From: Tigriopus japonicus | Taxonomy: Eukaryota; Arthropoda; Copepoda; Harpacticoida; Harpacticidae | Assembly (NCBI GenBank): GCA_010645155.1 | Contig: CM021322.1 | Span: 3,919,510 to 3,983,509, forward strand | Direction of reading: 5' to 3' | DNA length: 64,000 nucleotides | Part shown: one piece after another, positions 33,801 through 41,800 of the stretch | How positions within the stretch are numbered: position 1 is the first letter of the stretch | Layout of the letters: each line of letters opens with the position of its first letter | Notes under the pieces: generated by a model | Seen by the model: the letters and a program-made list of their open reading frames with translations, nothing else | Database searches by the model: none | What the model was told of the DNA's origin: nothing | Position numbers and translations under genes: made by a program

Positions 33801-34764
33801 TTCTGTCATTATTCTAAAAAGGGGAGTTGGGAAGATGGAATGAGCTGCACGAGTGCAACAATGATGAACATCAATTAGCCAATGAATGCACGTACTTGTA
33901 CTTCGGTCAGAAAATAAACCACTCTTGAATTGAATGTCATTGAAGATACTTCTATCTACGAAACTACCAAGCCTTTATTATTTCCACTTTGCACGAACAT
34001 GCGAACTTCTAATCTGACATATTACTTGTTGCACTTGATTGCGTTTCTTTCGTGACAAGCGTGGAAAACATGGTTCCAAACATTTCCTCATGCTCATCCA
34101 AAGGGTAATTGAGACATGCAATTGAAAAAAGTCATTTGTTTCTGCAAGAAAATGAAGTGAGAGCCCTTGCTCTTAAAGTGCACTTTTCTTTTAGGCCCCA
34201 TTGACCTTGGCCAAAATAATTGAGTCCCCGAAGAATGTCTCAGACCTCAGAAACATCCTTAGATCTCCTTTGGCTTTTGAAAGTCTTTCATCTCAGTTCA
34301 ATTTCGTTCCCTGTCAGGAGTCTAGAAGCAACCGAGATCTAATGGATTTGACGACGAATTATTTTTTTTACAAAAGTCAAAAAGGCTTCTAAGCATAATC
34401 CTGGGCTTTAAAAGTAACGTCATTCATAAGGGTCTCTGACGTTGGTTGAGTTGATAGAATTACTTAAGGCTACTTTATGTAGAAACCGACTACCACAACT
34501 TCAAAATGAAGGCTTTACGAGCTATTGGATTAGAGTGGGCTGATCGGTTTTGTTAGACTTTTTCCCGCCATCAATCTTCATTTCAAAACCTTCTCAATCG
34601 GTGAGGAAGTGAGAGGTGATTGGTTAGTGCTTACCTGTCGTGGGTTGGATTCCTTCCCCTGGACTATCGTCACTTTGACATTGCCAAGGCTGAAGACCGA
34701 AAGTGAATAGGAACACGAAAGCAATCACAGGGACATTGGAGGACAGAAATGGCCGTGCCTCCAT
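511..34764 (-). CDS. EB-module single-pass membrane protein, 8 coding exons (580 aa)
   Basis: Predicted CDS is the join of 34635-34764, 16969-17115, 5311-5475, 3333-3644, 2378-2566, 1805-2113, 1565-1672 and 511-893 on the minus strand: 1743 nt, 580 residues plus TAG. Seen: a hydrophobic signal peptide (about residues 1-29), two six-cysteine modules (44-92 and 93-147) with the C-C-C-C-x-C-C layout of EB modules, one membrane span (about 157-179), and a roughly 400-residue tail rich in Ser, Arg, Gly and Pro. All seven introns are phase 1 and every joined codon reads through, which strongly supports the model. EB modules are extracellular protein-interaction domains in invertebrate surface proteins, so a cell-surface receptor or adhesion role is inferred. 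I do not recognise a named orthologue. Intron 1 is 17.5 kb and holds an intact retrotransposon on the opposite strand. Extra unseen exons in the long introns are possible. Confidence 0.82.
1565..1672 (-). CDS. EB protein coding exon 7: Arg/Ser-rich tail segment
   Basis: This 108-nt exon is bounded by the acceptor TTTTTTCGCAG (before 1672) and the donor A|GTAAAT (after 1565). It is in a different frame from the longest open frame over this stretch. It encodes alternating Arg and Ser (DSGRRRSYDNGSRE and so on to RPESRSPVP). Phase 1 at both ends, completing Thr and Ile codons, supports it. Confidence 0.76.
1805..2113 (-). CDS. EB protein coding exon 6: cytoplasmic tail segment
   Basis: The acceptor is CTCTAG before 2113 and the donor is A|GTGAGT after 1805. 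The 309-nt exon (phase 1 both ends) encodes an acidic start (WPEGFTDADTEYEQH) and two basophilic sites, KRRQS and GRRHS, with a proline-rich patch (VPLVPPPDGEK) between them and the end. No known domain was recognised. Confidence 0.8.
2378..2566 (-). CDS. EB protein coding exon 5: cytoplasmic tail segment
   Basis: A good acceptor (TTTTTCTTCCAG) precedes 2566 and a donor (GAAG then GTATTG) follows 2378. The exon is 189 nt, 63 codons, phase 1 to phase 1. It encodes a polar segment beginning TEQHLDSLDIEKQL and containing SRRPSGQ. Because both junction codons (Val and Glu) read through, I treat it as a real internal exon; skipping it would also keep frame. Confidence 0.72.
3333..3644 (-). CDS. 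EB protein coding exon 4: membrane span and start of cytoplasmic tail
   Basis: The acceptor TTTTATTTTAG precedes 3644. The first codon (Asp) is split. A span of about 23 uncharged residues (SVSALTALTIGLSILSCLLC, then LMF) is followed by RIFTRSHW, so the stop-transfer basic residues point to a type I orientation. The tail then runs Ser/Arg/Gly rich. The donor G|GTAAGG at 3332 is phase 1. If it is not used, the frame continues 15 codons to a TAG at 3286-3288, which would give a short-tail form. Confidence 0.85.
4641..5208. repeat. Probable non-autonomous inverted-repeat element in EB intron
   Basis: The ends are inverted copies: CTGGATGTTGGACGACC on the left and GGTTGTCCAACATCCAG on the right. 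The interior is built of repeated AT-rich words such as TTTGCAATTTT, GCAAAATTTGTC and GCCATTTT. No exact target duplication was found, so the superfamily is unassigned and the edges are approximate. Confidence 0.5.
5311..5475 (-). CDS. EB protein coding exon 3: second EB module
   Basis: The acceptor TTTTTTTCAG precedes 5475 and the donor G|GTAAGA follows 5311. The 165-nt exon encodes six cysteines spaced C-x5-C-x8-C-x9-C-x-C-x17-C, with the CWCKPGF core typical of EB/EGF-like folds. Entry and exit are in phase 1; the first codon is Val completed across the intron. It directly precedes the membrane-span exon. Confidence 0.87.
9570..10052. mobile_element. hAT-like non-autonomous element (483 bp)
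   Basis: The left end is TAGGGACGGGCAAAAAGT and the right end is ACTTTTTGCCCGTCCCTA, a perfect inverted repeat. An 8-bp duplication CTTATGAG lies at 9562-9569 and 10053-10060. TA(G/N)G...CCTA ends with 8-bp duplications are characteristic of hAT elements. No transposase is encoded. Confidence 0.92.
10081..10473. mobile_element. hAT-like non-autonomous element (393 bp)
   Basis: The ends are CAGACCTGTG and CACATGTCTG, an imperfect inverted repeat. The 8-bp duplication CTCCAGGA is exact at 10073-10080 and 10474-10481. The interior is a run of TAATTGTAATTACATTT-like words. It starts only 28 bp after the preceding hAT element ends. Confidence 0.9.
12059..12236 (-). CDS. Possible alternative first coding exon with signal peptide
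   Basis: An ATG at 12236 opens 59 codons. The first 20 residues are hydrophobic (ISFLWVILMVQLMFSW), then comes an Asp-rich stretch and two cysteines. The reading frame meets a donor (CAAG then GTATTG, 12058-12057) in phase 1, the same phase as every junction of the EB gene. It lies between EB exons 2 and 3. Spliced to exon 3 it would give a shorter isoform with a new leader and only the second EB module. This rests on one exon without expression evidence; the acidic n-region of the leader is atypical. Confidence 0.38.
12847..12870. repeat. CTTC microsatellite
   Basis: A short run of CTTC units inside the EB intron. Similar tracts occur at 16266-16296 (GAAG units) and 35077-35097 (CTTC units). 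Confidence 0.8.
14400..14490 (-). repeat. tRNA-like (SINE head) fragment
   Basis: On the minus strand there is a 7-bp complementary pair GAAGTTG / CAACTTC spaced about like a tRNA acceptor stem, and a box-B-like AGTTCAAATCT. It resembles the tRNA-like segment at 54640-54715 (shared GAGAGAGGTC followed by a box B). The T-stem does not pair, so a functional tRNA is unlikely; a SINE relic fits better. Confidence 0.4.
14704..15148. mobile_element. Foldback (palindromic) DNA element, copy A (445 bp)
   Basis: The two halves are imperfect inverted repeats of about 220 bp each around a centre near 14929 (CGCCCTTTTGTGGTAAA opposite TTTACCAGAAAAGGGC). The left end is CAAGAAGCACTG and the right end CAGTGGTTCTTG. 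A 7-bp duplication ATTTGTG flanks it exactly (14697-14703 and 15149-15155). Copy B at 45234-45683 has the same architecture. No coding capacity; superfamily unassigned. Confidence 0.92.
16266..16296. repeat. GAAG microsatellite
   Basis: Tandem GAAG/GGAA units immediately downstream of a GAATGAAAGAAG start. No other feature is associated with it. Confidence 0.8.
16969..17115 (-). CDS. EB protein coding exon 2: first EB module
   Basis: The acceptor is a pyrimidine tract ending TTTCAG before 17115. The donor is G then GTAAGC after 16969. The 147-nt exon encodes a module with cysteines spaced C-x3-C-x8-C-x6-C-x-C-x12-C, starting after IGDT. It enters and leaves in phase 1 and completes the split Asp codon from exon 1. 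There are two NxT or NxS-type sequons in the region (NTT, NTC is not one), so glycosylation is possible. Confidence 0.85.
18073..19017. mobile_element. Tigger/pogo-like non-autonomous element (945 bp)
   Basis: The left end is CAGTCGAATCTCGATATAAG and the right end reads CTTGTATCGAGATTCGACTG, flanked by TA on both sides (18071-18072, 19018-19019). The CAGT...CGATATAAG termini match the Tigger/pogo group as I know it. Sub-terminal copies of CTCGATATAAGAAA recur near both ends. The interior has no transposase. Confidence 0.9.
22235..22328. mobile_element. Tiny Tc1/mariner-like element (94 bp)
   Basis: Perfect 15-bp inverted ends CACACTGGGTCCGAT and ATCGGACCCAGTGTG, with a further near-match AGTACAATG inside each arm. 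TA flanks both sides (22233-22234 and 22329-22330), as expected for Tc1/mariner insertion. Far too short to code for anything. Confidence 0.75.
24807..24822. repeat. 16-bp perfect palindrome
   Basis: TTACTACGCGTAGTAA is its own reverse complement. It is followed by related words (TCGTAGTAGCGTCGTATACG). No direct repeats were seen around it. Confidence 0.7.
25726..25763. mobile_element. 38-bp palindromic insertion with 8-bp target duplication
   Basis: The arms TAGAGTTCTAGGGA (25726-25739) and TCCCTAGAACTCTA (25750-25763) are perfect inverted repeats around a 10-bp centre. GGTATGAT is duplicated exactly at 25718-25725 and 25764-25771. The size of the duplication and the TAGAG...CTCTA ends resemble hAT elements, so this looks like an extremely reduced element or two ends left by an internal deletion. 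Confidence 0.7.
28891..29059 (+). repeat. 5' LTR
   Basis: 169 bp from TGGAATGAGC to ACATGCGA. It ends in GA rather than the usual CA. AATAAA occurs within it (GAAAATAAACC), a candidate polyadenylation signal. Confidence 0.95.
29060..29075 (+). promoter_or_regulatory. Primer-binding site, probably tRNA-Ser
   Basis: TGGCGCAGTCGGT directly follows the 5' LTR. TGG pairs with the tRNA CCA end, and GCGCAGTCG matches the complement of the 3' end of arthropod serine tRNAs as I know them. The related element at the right edge has TGGCGCAG at the same place. Confidence 0.7.
29303..33769 (+). CDS. Ty3/Gypsy Gag-Pol polyprotein (1488 aa from first ATG)
   Basis: The frame is open from 29219; 29303 is the first ATG (MSKRDEIT). 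Numbering from the codon at 29231: Gag about 25-380; two zinc knuckles, CX2CX5HX4C at 384-398 and CX2CX4HX4C at 405-418; protease DTGAD at 462-466; reverse transcriptase about 640-830 with the active site VIDD at 791-794 instead of the usual YxDD; RNase H with Asp941; integrase with a zinc-binding HHCC region (H1164, H1167, C1197, C1200) and catalytic D1228, D1282, E1318 (D-D-35-E). There is no frameshift between Gag and Pol and no env. It copies the element RNA to DNA and inserts it. All catalytic residues are present, so it may be functional. Confidence 0.95.
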   Translation: MSKRDEITLLKASRSGFKSALTRARKSAKGALDDHTPGEDPILLESFLGHWDDRLQKYLHAEDQVICHPDADAKDADPAVDEHTNAFFKAKSLIIGFRRDVDASNLQVVRSSQPVPIRGSGSSIPPLPKLDPKRPPTLQEDTDHKSFTRWRPLWVNYARLTSLDQRDQQIQVGLFWECCSSGFLRIVNHSLGIRMDTGRTVNEILDILEDHLRSLRNVHLDLRDLLAVRQKEGQDYTSFCNAIRELADYADASKVTEDRLLIALLLQGMKNDSDKAKTMERNPLTFDDARKYILELETSRNGAQDFNSFRLSSSSHVVHTMDQSVNAAKSNYRKHGGKSGSWADKKMDKSTKKSNSFEVCSLCGSNRKHPREDCPALKSSCHGCGRTGHWKPVCRSKDKKAGAVHLCATLSPTGGNRINVKVTPAGSSSSVNLHFCADTGADVIIIGMNQFRDSNLCQMIPIESRFHDNISGVDGRALDIFGTFQTDLALDEDHLVKDVTVVVSSDLNDAYLGLEACRALGIVGANFPRPVISTIREDPCLTVDPAQPVWPLKEREEWIASIPENPSVSDFLDVEAKLKFIYSVAFDASSLKPLRGPIVGDPMVITLKDEAIPFAINTARQVPIPQMADLQRMLEEMTSQEIVKPVGDIPTEWCHPIVLVPKSDGSFRLCVDLTRLNTQVVRSIHPTKTPNEAISGFKSTDKYFVKLDLVKGYWQMPLDTDSQKLTTFITPFGKYCFLRSPMGFISTGDSFSYRGDVAMSCLNVQKVIDDMAAGAKEYRDLVRLICEILERCIRFGMTVNAKKSMIGGAEQIEFVGYLISQNRIEADPQKVDAIRRFPPPTDRRDLRSFLGLVNQLGQFTSSIAENAEPLRGLLKTANAFLWLPEHTTAFEHVKAALTSPPVLGMYTIGAETVLQTDASKLKGLGFALLQRLDGEWRLIQCGSRFLKDAETRYAIVELEALAIYWAIRKCRTYLAGMEHFTVISDHKPLKSIFNNQMLNSVENPRILNYRSRLSSFKFTVEWKCGKDHFIPDALSRAPISSSEDDDEVGQDPSNLQVALIEARESDLTLENLSVHARECPEYRELRTAIKQNSVGRAQSGYVSLFKKMCDELSLDHDLILRGSRIVIPPPAIKEILSLLHSSHQGIERTKRRARQIVYWPGFNSDIANMIESCPECAYFRPSNPPEPLIQNDHPTRPFEMVSADFFTYGGKDYLVYTCRFSGFPFICRFQNSPTSSTLIRELRGLFTIMGVPNVFRSDNATVFSSSVCQDFFRAWGVQWRPSSPHHPQSNGHAEANVKSLKYLLAKCGGEWASDAFASGLLELRNTPRSDGLSPAQRVFGRPLRTQLPIHWRAFCSEFQIQAETADRKRLRDDAMRKFYYDRTTRVRRKIPLGERVLVQDPITRRWDKHATIVDNRSPRRYLLRFPSGRLMERNLRFLRWASQGLSDLSSSNPSMNDERVAADQCTTTSSEKRRGQRARNPPNYFQSI
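33815..33835 (+). promoter_or_regulatory. Polypurine tract of the LTR element
   Basis: AAAAAGGGGAGTTGGGAAGA lies directly before the 3' LTR, the expected plus-strand primer position. Confidence 0.75.
33836..34004 (+). repeat. 3' LTR
   Basis: 169 bp, no difference from the 5' LTR seen by eye. Followed by the target duplication ACTTC. Confidence 0.95.
34635..34764 (-). CDS. EB protein coding exon 1: signal peptide
   Basis: The ATG at 34764 opens 43 codons with a long hydrophobic run (VPVIAFVFLFTFGL), followed by QCQSDDSPGEG, a typical secretory leader and polar spacer. The exon ends at a strong donor (G then GTAAGC, donor bases 34634-34633) in phase 1, matching the next exon. The frame is open upstream of this ATG but starts there only with GTG, so 34764 is the preferred start. 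Confidence 0.8.
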
Positions 34765-37700
34765 GGGTGACAGCCACTCATATAAAGTGAATAATCGCCA
34801 GACCAACAACAGCGTGGAGAGCACTGCCAACCAAAGAGTTTCATTAGACGTCACTTGGGTTGGTCTTGAGAGTCACAAAAATGCTGCTTCAAGCTCAAAA
34901 TCCTCAGATATGATGCTGCCATTGAGGGTCCTCATGCCCGAGCTTGATGATCTTCACCGTCAACAGCTGACAGGGGGGCCCAAATCCATTGGCCATTGAA
35001 TAGGGATGCTGGATGGGGCGAGCGAGATCTCCATCACATTTGTACCACTCCAACGATCTCTTTGCCTAGGAGTTCGTTTCCTTCCTTCCTTCCTTTCTGA
35101 CAATCCAAGAAAGGAGCTGGATAACCACCACGTAACCACGATGTGAAAAAAGACCCAGAAAATCAGCGCTCTTTTGGCAGCCACATTCCTTCTGACACAC
35201 AATTGCCACACACTCATCCAAGCCGCCAGTCAGATCTGACACTCACAAGGGGGTTTCTATCCTGGAACACGGTCCAACCGAAACTATTTCCTCTCGTCTG
35301 ACACCAATGTGTAAACACCCATGATCTCTGGACGCCTGGAAGGTCCCGACAACAAAGATCTGAGAATACGAAGAGGCCCGTTTTCTCGCTACTATACGTG
35401 TATGGATGGACTCCTTGTCCCACCAACGTTCCGCGTATGACTCCTCGTTCCATCCACGTAAGGGCGCCTACGGCGACATCATATACGAACGTACAAACGA
35501 AGGGAGCTCGTCGTGTTCCATTGCGGTTCTGGGTGGTTGAAAGGAGCTCCGGTGACCGACCAACTGGTTACCGAGAGGCCTGCCTGGGCACCACGAGCAT
35601 CTCGCTCTTTCTTTCCTTTTTCCCGGTGAGGCCCATGCCTCATATTATGTGCGTACTATACATGTACTAAGTATTTACTGCAAGCAATAACCAAGGATGG
35701 ATGAGGAGGAGAAGAGAGCATAACCTCATAATGCTGAAGCAGCTTCTTTTTCCGTAAACTTCAAAGCACCTGATTCAGGCTTGAGGCCATAGAATCTTGT
35801 TAAGCCTCTGGTGGATACAGTGTGCAATAGTGATCATTTTTGAGTTTCGCTCGGGGAAACAACCTTCTACGTTATAAGATCACGGTCATTTTTATAATAC
35901 TGGTAGTGTGTTCCAGACAAGGATCGAGCCCATCACCTAAGTGATCAATACGCTCATTCATGTTCATGTACCATTATAAAACCACACCTGGGATCTCGTG
36001 GTTTCCTTTGGGAAATTGATATAAGATCAATGGCATCTCCAATGGAAAAAGGCATCTGTTCATTGGCCAATCTGACATTCTCTTTTGATTTGTCGTGATC
36101 GTTTCAAAGTCCCTTCAGGTATCGATGATGCCATACGTAGTCAAGATTTTCCGATATTCCCAATACCATTCATTATTCTCAGCGATTGAACTTAAGCAAG
36201 TAATCAATGGTCCTGTTGATGGGAAGAAAGCTCTCTGACGCACTTGAGATCGATCCGATAGTCGAGCTACAAAAATAAGGTGCTTTATCAAAGTAGACCA
36301 TCTTTCGAACTGATCAAGTCTCACCCGATCCCATCTGCGTACTGAGAGCAAGCTAAAGAGATTATGTACTTCGCTTGCCATCCCCAGGGCTCCACTAACG
36401 ACATGCAGTTCATTTCAGTTCCTGGCAAGAAATGGACCGGAATCCACGATCAAGGCCTGTTTTCCCGCAAGTTACACTACACGAATTTATGAGATCTGTC
36501 TAAGTCTAAACGACCGCACTGTCATGGAACATGGCGCCCATGTTTCCTTCTCTCGTTTACTGCAAGATCTGCCAAGTATGCTATTGTCAAGTCCAATGGA
36601 GTTCATTCGATAAATATATAGTAAGTCTTGTCATATTCGTTACAAGGAGACGGAAAGTCAAGGAATGACTGACCCCTTTGCTTTTCCTTTCAGCGCCATC
36701 GAGCTATGGTATAGATGGGGTCTCTTTCAGCTAGCTTGCTTGTGGAGGCCTTGGCTCTTGTTTCTCTACAGTAGCTCTCTAAATGGAACGAAATATGGGC
36801 CAAGTACGAACAAGGAAAGAAAGAAAGAAGCTTCCTTTGTGGTTCAGGTGAATGACCCACTACAAAGCAAAGCAAGTAGAGAGAGCTCCTCGATTGACTC
36901 GGCCATTCCTTGGCCTCAAACAAAGTTTGGCCATGAGCTTACAATTTTAGACTTTTGGCGTGTTTTTCAATTCAAAGCTTTGATCGAGTTTCCTTCATTA
37001 GCTATAAAGAATGAAGCATGATAGTATCCGTGATACTTCATCTAAGTATGGGAAGAAGATTAATGATCGTCCCTTTCTCTCTCTTCCCATTTTCGGATCA
37101 TTCAGTTTCAGCCTTAATCATAACAACTTTCATTGTGATATCCCAGCAAAATCAGGAGCGAGAAGCAAGATGCAAAGATATGACCCACTCTGTTACTCTA
37201 TCTCAATCCATGTTGTCCCATTTGCATGATCCTCAAGCAAGCATAACGTAACAACACCGAAAGCCAGAGCAGCAACATCTTTTTCTCGGTGTTTTTTGTC
37301 GTGTATCGTGTATCCATTAGACGGAAACACCACGCTGCTCTTACTTCAGTACATGAGATTGATTTCATGTGCAAGTGTCTAAGTAGGTCAGGCTCCAATT
37401 GTAGAGAAAGCTTCACCCGGACATAAGGAACTCACTTCTGACCCAAGCTATTTCCGGAAATTATCTTCGCAATCTAATCTTTATGACCAAGAAGACCTCA
37501 TGGTGGCAGTTTTCTGGAGGAGATAAGAAACTTTTGTGTTGCCCCATTTAGGCTTATACTTAGTAGCCAGGATTTTTGAGAACTAGAAATGTCTAAAAAA
37601 CGACTCGGAAAAAATATGTACTTGTAAAATATAAATATGTAGCAATTCTGGGAGAAGTGGGGGAGACCACAATTTCCATGTTTTACCATTGTTCAACTTT

Positions 37701-38464
37701 AGTTTTTGAAAAATGTTCCAAGATTTTAGATATATTTCATTTCTTCCAGATTAAGTTGCTGATTTCTTTACTTAAATTGGAGATTGTTGTCTCGATTTTT
37801 TTAGATAAGAAGCTTGTTTTTAGTCGTTAATTTTCAAAAAAATCAACAGAGGAATTTGTCGATTCCTCTTTGTTTGAGGACAAAAAATTGGGATTCTTTG
37901 GCCCAATAAAAAAGAACATAGAATTATTTCAAGGGATCGATTCCAAACTGAAGTTGGCCAAGACATCATGCTTTGCAAAGCACTATTTTTCATTTTTAAC
38001 ACCTGTAGGTATTGTTTGGATCTACGACATAAGAGCCAAATCATAAAAGTGTCATGGAGAAAGGACGTAAAGAGTTTTAAACGAGAAAATTGCTGCATCG
38101 AGTGCCAGATCACGTACAACACTCATGGATAATGAAACAAAAGTGCTCCCCACACTTTTTGGGATAACTAGTTTTTTTTGACGAGGTGGTCCTAAATAAA
38201 AATCTATTTCCAATACCCATAGGCCCAGACCCAAAAAAGGCCACCAGGTCCTCTTCTAATGGACGAGAAGGTCAATAGGGATGGTGGTTTCCCGGCAAAC
38301 TTTCTCCTTCTTCTTCTTGTTCTTCGTCTCCATTCTTGGGTGGATGGGATGGGACTAATGGGAATTCTTTGGGATGTTTAGATTGTTTCATTCAGCCGAC
38401 AAAAGCCAAGGCCAGGCCTTGATTCGGCCTTGGACACCAGCCAGACTTATAAATACGTCAGCAA
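34765..38464. other. Intergenic region between EB gene and glycosyltransferase gene
   Basis: 3.7 kb without a coding region I can support. It presumably holds the EB promoter and 5' UTR (near 34765) and the glycosyltransferase 3' UTR (near 38464). It contains a CTTC microsatellite (35077-35097) and a weak tRNA-like segment around 35925-35990 on the minus strand (box-B-like GGGCTCGATCC). Short open frames here have no recognisable domain. Confidence 0.5.
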
Positions 38465-38827
38465 TCAGTATAAATTCAATTGGCTTAGGACCCGATTGGC
38501 CCCCTGGATAACCTGGTCCTTCCAAACTAGGATCCTGGGCGAAAGACCGAGGTATTTCTTGTATTTCTTCTCACACACTGAACCGAGTTCAGCTACACAA
38601 TCCCGTCGATAGTGTTGTAAATGAGCCAGAGAGAGGTCCACGTGGAGTGAGGAACATGCTGAGGTGCTTCGTCTCATCTGAGTGGAAGATAAACACCTCA
38701 GAGGGAAATGGTTGTGGAGAGCCTTGACTGCCTGCACGTTATGAAAACATTTGGAATAGGCCCCGATCGGGGAATATTGGATGGTTTGGATAACGTGTCT
38801 GAGCATGTGGAAATGCGTTGGAATGTC
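38465..38827 (-). CDS. GT92 coding exon 3: C-terminal part
   Basis: The acceptor TTTCTCTTTCCAG precedes 38827 in phase 0, matching exon 2. The exon encodes DIPTHFHMLRHV, SKCFHN, HNHFPLRC and LQHYRRDC, the expected C-terminal half of a GT92 domain, and stops with TGA at 38465-38467. Joined to exon 2 the family pattern continues without gap. Confidence 0.88.
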   Translation of the reverse strand, partial: DIPTHFHMLRHVIQTIQYSPIGAYSKCFHNVQAVKALHNHFPLRCLSSTQMRRSTSACSSLHVDLSLAHLQHYRRDCVAELGSVCEKKYKKYLGLSPRILVWKDQVIQGANRVLSQLNLY

Positions 38828-41800
38828 CTGGAAAGAGAAACGAAAGAACGAGGAATGCAACAGACTGGTAGTGGACTTGAAGACTTTTATGAAAATTAAA
38901 AGCTCTCGACGATTCAGAACACAATTAGGGGTACATTTTTCAGACAGATTGGAAAATCAATCTTCCGATGGAATGAATTGAAAATTTAAATGTCATTCAC
39001 AGTCTGTCCCCATAGGAGTTAAATGCAGCTAGCTACAAAAAATATTCATATTAAGCAACGTTTCGATAATATTCGTAACAAACGGCAACCTTTGGCTTTT
39101 CTTTGTCTCAATTACTTAAAACCTGCGGGAAATTATTCGAATTTTATATCTTACACGCACTTTCTCAGGACCTTTTCAAAGATTTGATAGTTTTTTTTTT
39201 CAATTCCAGAATAATTTGTGTAGAGCAAAACTATGTTTTTAAGGAAGCCAAAGATTAAAAAAGACAAACTTACCATTAAAAAATGCTCAGAATTTAGACA
39301 TATATTTGGCCAAATTTGACTTTTTACGTCAAAAGGTGACATGTCCTATGTGATAAGGCCCAAAATTCCCGCAAGCCTGCAACTTTTTAACATCATTCGG
39401 CGAATTGGGTGCAACTTTAAACATTAGAGACGTGTAAAGGACTGGCACGATTTTTGAGCGTTGTAGGCTGCTCAGGCTGCGCCACAATCGCTGCAAAAAC
39501 TACCATGATCAAAGCTCTTCCCAGTCTCTCCAAAATTTTGAACGCAAAATTACTCATTATGAACAAAAAATATTCGGAGTTTTTGGTTTCTACGTCTTTC
39601 AACCAACACTCAATTTGAGTTAGCATGGTCGAGTAACTGACAACCAAAAAAGGCAGAGTATTGCATTATCTCAAATCAGAGCACCAAGAATCATGCCGAA
39701 CGAAATCGTTTCACCTGACTGCTACGTAATCTTGTTTGTGTAGTCGGTGCGGACAAAACAGTCACCATTACCACCTGTCATATAACTACTACAATGCAAC
39801 GTGAATGATGTTCAGACATTGCGAATAATTGAAATACAAATACAAATGGCGCTGAGGGGAAGTCACCACCTCAAAAAACTGGAAACATTAAAACCAGGTG
39901 GCGTCCTAGTGCCCTAGTGCCGAATTGAGGAACCGTCCACCTCTTGAGAATGGAACAGTGTAATCCAGGTTTGTAGCCGCTTTTTTAAATATTGCGCTGG
40001 GGCCTCGCTCCCAGTTTTTTCCGCCTGTAGTAGCTCGGAAAAACTGCGAGTGGTTCAGTTAAAAAGTGATTAATCAGACTTGTGTTAAACCTATTGTCAA
40101 AATGAGAACAGAATTGACTAGGGTAGAGACATATGTAAGTCATCAAACAACCGATCTCAAAATTGGTTGATTCAATGTTGATTATTCTGGGATCTAAAAC
40201 AAGCCAATGTTATAACTGATTGGGTCCGATTGTGGATTTTAGCGCAAGCTTCAAAATTTACCATTAGATGGCGCCAAAACAGGGGCAAAGTCATGGGAGA
40301 ATAGAGCGTAGATATTTTTTAACTTGATGTGAACCTTAGTGGTTGAGACTAAAATGCCATTTTTCATCATATTTTCATCCTACTCGACCTTAGGAACAAT
40401 GTCTATAAGAAAGAATATCGCCAAGTCATACGATTTGATCCTAAATTAAGGCCAAAGATTGCATCAAAATGTGAAAGACTAGTTTCTGCCGCTAGATGTC
40501 ATTGAATGTCATTTCATTGGTACGTGGAATTGCTGTTCAAGATGTTCGGCTTCCTCTGGACAGGCCTCAATATTTTTCCATTGAAAGCCAAATTTTCTTT
40601 CTTTGCAAAGCTACTTGAAAACAAATTGATAGTTTTTCGTAGGGTTTCTGAGCAAAAAAAGCTCAATTTTTTTTATTCAGTATGTGAATAAAAGAAATAC
40701 TCTCCATGTTGGCAGACTTGTTTAAGAGAAATATTCTCGTTAAATTTTCAGTTTCCCTGCACAAAATCGTTTGTGCAGGGCTGGCATCAAGAGCACTTCA
40801 GTGTACTAGAGCGTCTCTACGTTGCATGTGGAACGAAAACTACCAGGGTAGCTGAATTAAGAAAGTAAGACAGAACATTAATTTGGTTGTATGAGTTACC
40901 ATTGATTTGAATTGTGGAGAAAAGTGATCTATTTGGATATGAAGAGTATTCACGAATGCAATCGTTGGAAGCATGGCATATTCTCATCTTTTTCAATGTG
41001 GGCACTAGGTAATTTACAATCCTTTGTGATTAAACACGTAAATAACAATCCTCCATGTCTTTTAAAATATTTTGGTAACCTTGAGCAATTCAATAATATT
41101 TATTTTGGGTGAAAGTTTCATGTAAAAGCAATAGATGACGTTACTAGCACTGCGTAGACGTTCCTTTCAAAACAATAGAGGTGCCATCTAGGTAACAAAA
41201 ATACTTGTTTTCTCTAATAATCTTCATTGCACACACGTAAATTGCGCGACAAATCATTGACTTGAAGAATAGGCATGCCATTATTTTTGTCAAATTGAAA
41301 GTACTCCACACCTAGTTTTGGTCATTTTTAGCAGGAGTTGGCCTTTAATGTTACCAATACTACGTGATATCTCATGTCTCGTAAGATCCAGCTTTTTGGC
41401 CTTCTGAAGACAAGGAGATGCATAATTCTGGGGTACGATTGGACATATTAGCATCAAGCAATTGCGAGCCAGGTGTATGTACACACATACATTTATGATT
41501 TCAATTTTCCTGATAAGGGTCATTACCGGACCCCTCCGATTAGTTTTGCCATCACGGCCAATCTGGCTTTAATCAAAATTTGGCCAAAGTTCGGTTACTT
41601 ACTTTCACAATAGCCTAACGTTTCCAGTTTCTATTAAATATAATGCATGAAATTGTGCCTTGCTGATACATCTTGAAAACTCGCTAATTTTTTTTAATTA
41701 AATGACTATAATTAGAAATATTTAAAGTTTAATGTGGTCGAGTGAGGTACACTTCGTCAGTCCTGCTTCAATTGAGTGGAAGACTTGACTTAACAGGTTT

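Larger units (their letters stand above)
28891..34004 (+). mobile_element. Intact Ty3/Gypsy LTR retrotransposon (5114 bp)
   Basis: Two 169-bp LTRs (28891-29059, 33836-34004) are identical as far as I can compare them by eye. They are flanked by a 5-bp duplication ACTTC (28886-28890, 34005-34009). A primer-binding site follows the 5' LTR, a purine tract precedes the 3' LTR, and one uninterrupted Gag-Pol frame fills the interior. The order protease, reverse transcriptase, RNase H, integrase identifies the Ty3/Gypsy group. Identical LTRs indicate recent insertion. It lies antisense to the EB gene within its first intron. Confidence 0.97.
17116..34634 (-). other. EB gene intron 1 (17.5 kb)
   Basis: The first intron contains a Tigger-like element, a 94-bp mariner-like element, a 38-bp palindrome with target duplications and an intact Ty3/Gypsy element. 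In the other stretches (17116-18070, 19020-22232, 22331-25717, 25772-28885 and 34010-34634) I see nothing coding that I can support. Confidence 0.6.

Noticed and set aside
35925..35990. tRNA gene candidate on the minus strand
   Set aside because: Box-B-like GGGCTCGATCC is present but no acceptor stem or cloverleaf could be formed.
36665..37021. Plus-strand frame of 118 codons in the EB-GT92 gap
   Set aside because: No recognisable motif; overlaps an equally long minus-strand frame.
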